Part shown: in pieces, positions 4,902 through 5,226 of the stretch | Layout: each line of letters begins with the position of its first letter | Numbering within the stretch: the stretch's first letter is position 1 | Source of the DNA: Desulfovibrio sp. | GTDB lineage: Bacteria; Desulfobacterota; Desulfovibrionia; Desulfovibrionales; Desulfovibrionaceae | NCBI GenBank assembly: GCA_028708195.1 | Contig: JAQVZK010000180.1 | Location: 1-5,226, forward strand | DNA length: 5,226 nt | Direction of reading: 5' to 3' | Translations under genes and position numbers: made by a program | Notes under the pieces: model-generated | Told to the model about the DNA's origin: nothing | Database searches by the model: none | Seen by the model: the letters and a program-made list of their open reading frames with translations, nothing else

Positions 4902-5226
4902 ATGCATATATGTTCAATACCATACCGCTTTGTGGCGCCACTGTGCATCGCAATGCTGTGCCTGTTTGCGGCGGGCTGCGCTTCGCATCAGAACAGTGCC
5001 CCCCCTGACGGATCAAATTATCCGCCCGGCACTCCGGCAGATGCGCGCGCCAATCAGGCCGACGCCACCTCCCTGCCGACCATAAAGGCCAGGCCGGGGC
5101 AGAGTGTTTTTGCTGACGTAAGCGGGGGCAGCGCCGCCTTTAACGCGGATTTGCAATCCATGCTCACAGCGTACCTGCAAAGTGAAAGAGAGCTTGTACC
5201 TGCTGATTCTGCCAAGGTGGCTGACC
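4902..5226 (+). CDS. Putative lipoprotein of unknown function, 3' part missing
   Basis: This frame is open from ATG 4902 to the right edge (108 codons and one base). GAGGG (4893-4897) stands four bases before the start. The product begins with a lipoprotein signal peptide: Arg9, a hydrophobic run from about residue 10 to 24, and a slightly relaxed lipobox A23-A24-G25-C26. A Pro/Asn/Ala-rich, probably disordered linker (about 27-55) follows, then a folded part starting SVFADVSG with LQSMLTAYLQSERELVPADSAKVAD. That strand-helix-strand pattern, with 'VF' before a helix and 'lV...s.kvAD' after it, faintly resembles TraT-like and other small outer-membrane lipoproteins. The resemblance is judged by eye and is not enough to name it. 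The gene is divergent from topA. Confidence 0.8.
   Translation, partial: MHICSIPYRFVAPLCIAMLCLFAAGCASHQNSAPPDGSNYPPGTPADARANQADATSLPTIKARPGQSVFADVSGGSAAFNADLQSMLTAYLQSERELVPADSAKVAD

Noticed and set aside
1..5226. CRISPR array, insertion sequence, prophage or toxin-antitoxin pair.
   Set aside because: No regularly spaced repeats of 23-40 bases, no transposase or integrase motif, and no paired small genes were seen on either strand.

Overview
The window looks like a GC-rich, Gram-negative chromosome, most likely a sulfate-reducing Desulfovibrio-type deltaproteobacterium. That is an inference from the lipoprotein and efflux gene content, codon use and the style of the TopA and XdhC proteins; no rRNA or other phylogenetic marker is present. 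Three of the four genes read leftwards (minus strand), and two genes are cut by the window edges.

Layout, left to right. (1) Bases 1-230 (minus) hold the first 76 codons of an AcrA-type periplasmic adaptor lipoprotein of an RND multidrug efflux pump. (2) Bases 231-1199 carry no gene I can support. The part next to the efflux gene (about 250-445) is AT-rich and dense in palindromes that overlap candidate promoter elements, followed by a structured leader; it looks like a repressor-controlled promoter. The part from about 480 to 1000 has several good hairpins but no recognisable RNA or protein. A clear rho-independent terminator for the gene to its right lies at 1013-1039. (3) Bases 1200-2369 (minus) encode an XdhC/CoxI-family molybdoenzyme maturation factor. 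(4) Bases 2356-4602 (minus) encode DNA topoisomerase I (TopA) with four C-terminal zinc ribbons. (5) Bases 4603-4901 are a divergent promoter region. (6) Bases 4902-5226 (plus) are the 5' part of an unidentified lipoprotein gene.

topA and xdhC form an apparent two-gene operon: the xdhC ribosome-binding site and start codon lie inside the end of topA (14-bp overlap), a good promoter candidate lies just upstream of topA, and the terminator follows xdhC. The pairing of a topoisomerase with a molybdenum-cofactor chaperone is probably a matter of transcriptional packaging, not a shared pathway; no molybdoenzyme gene is in view.

I did not find a convincing undescribed system here. The points most worth checking are the palindrome-rich efflux promoter and leader, an in-frame 3 x 18-bp tandem repeat in xdhC, and the roughly 780-bp non-coding stretch between the xdhC terminator and the efflux gene.
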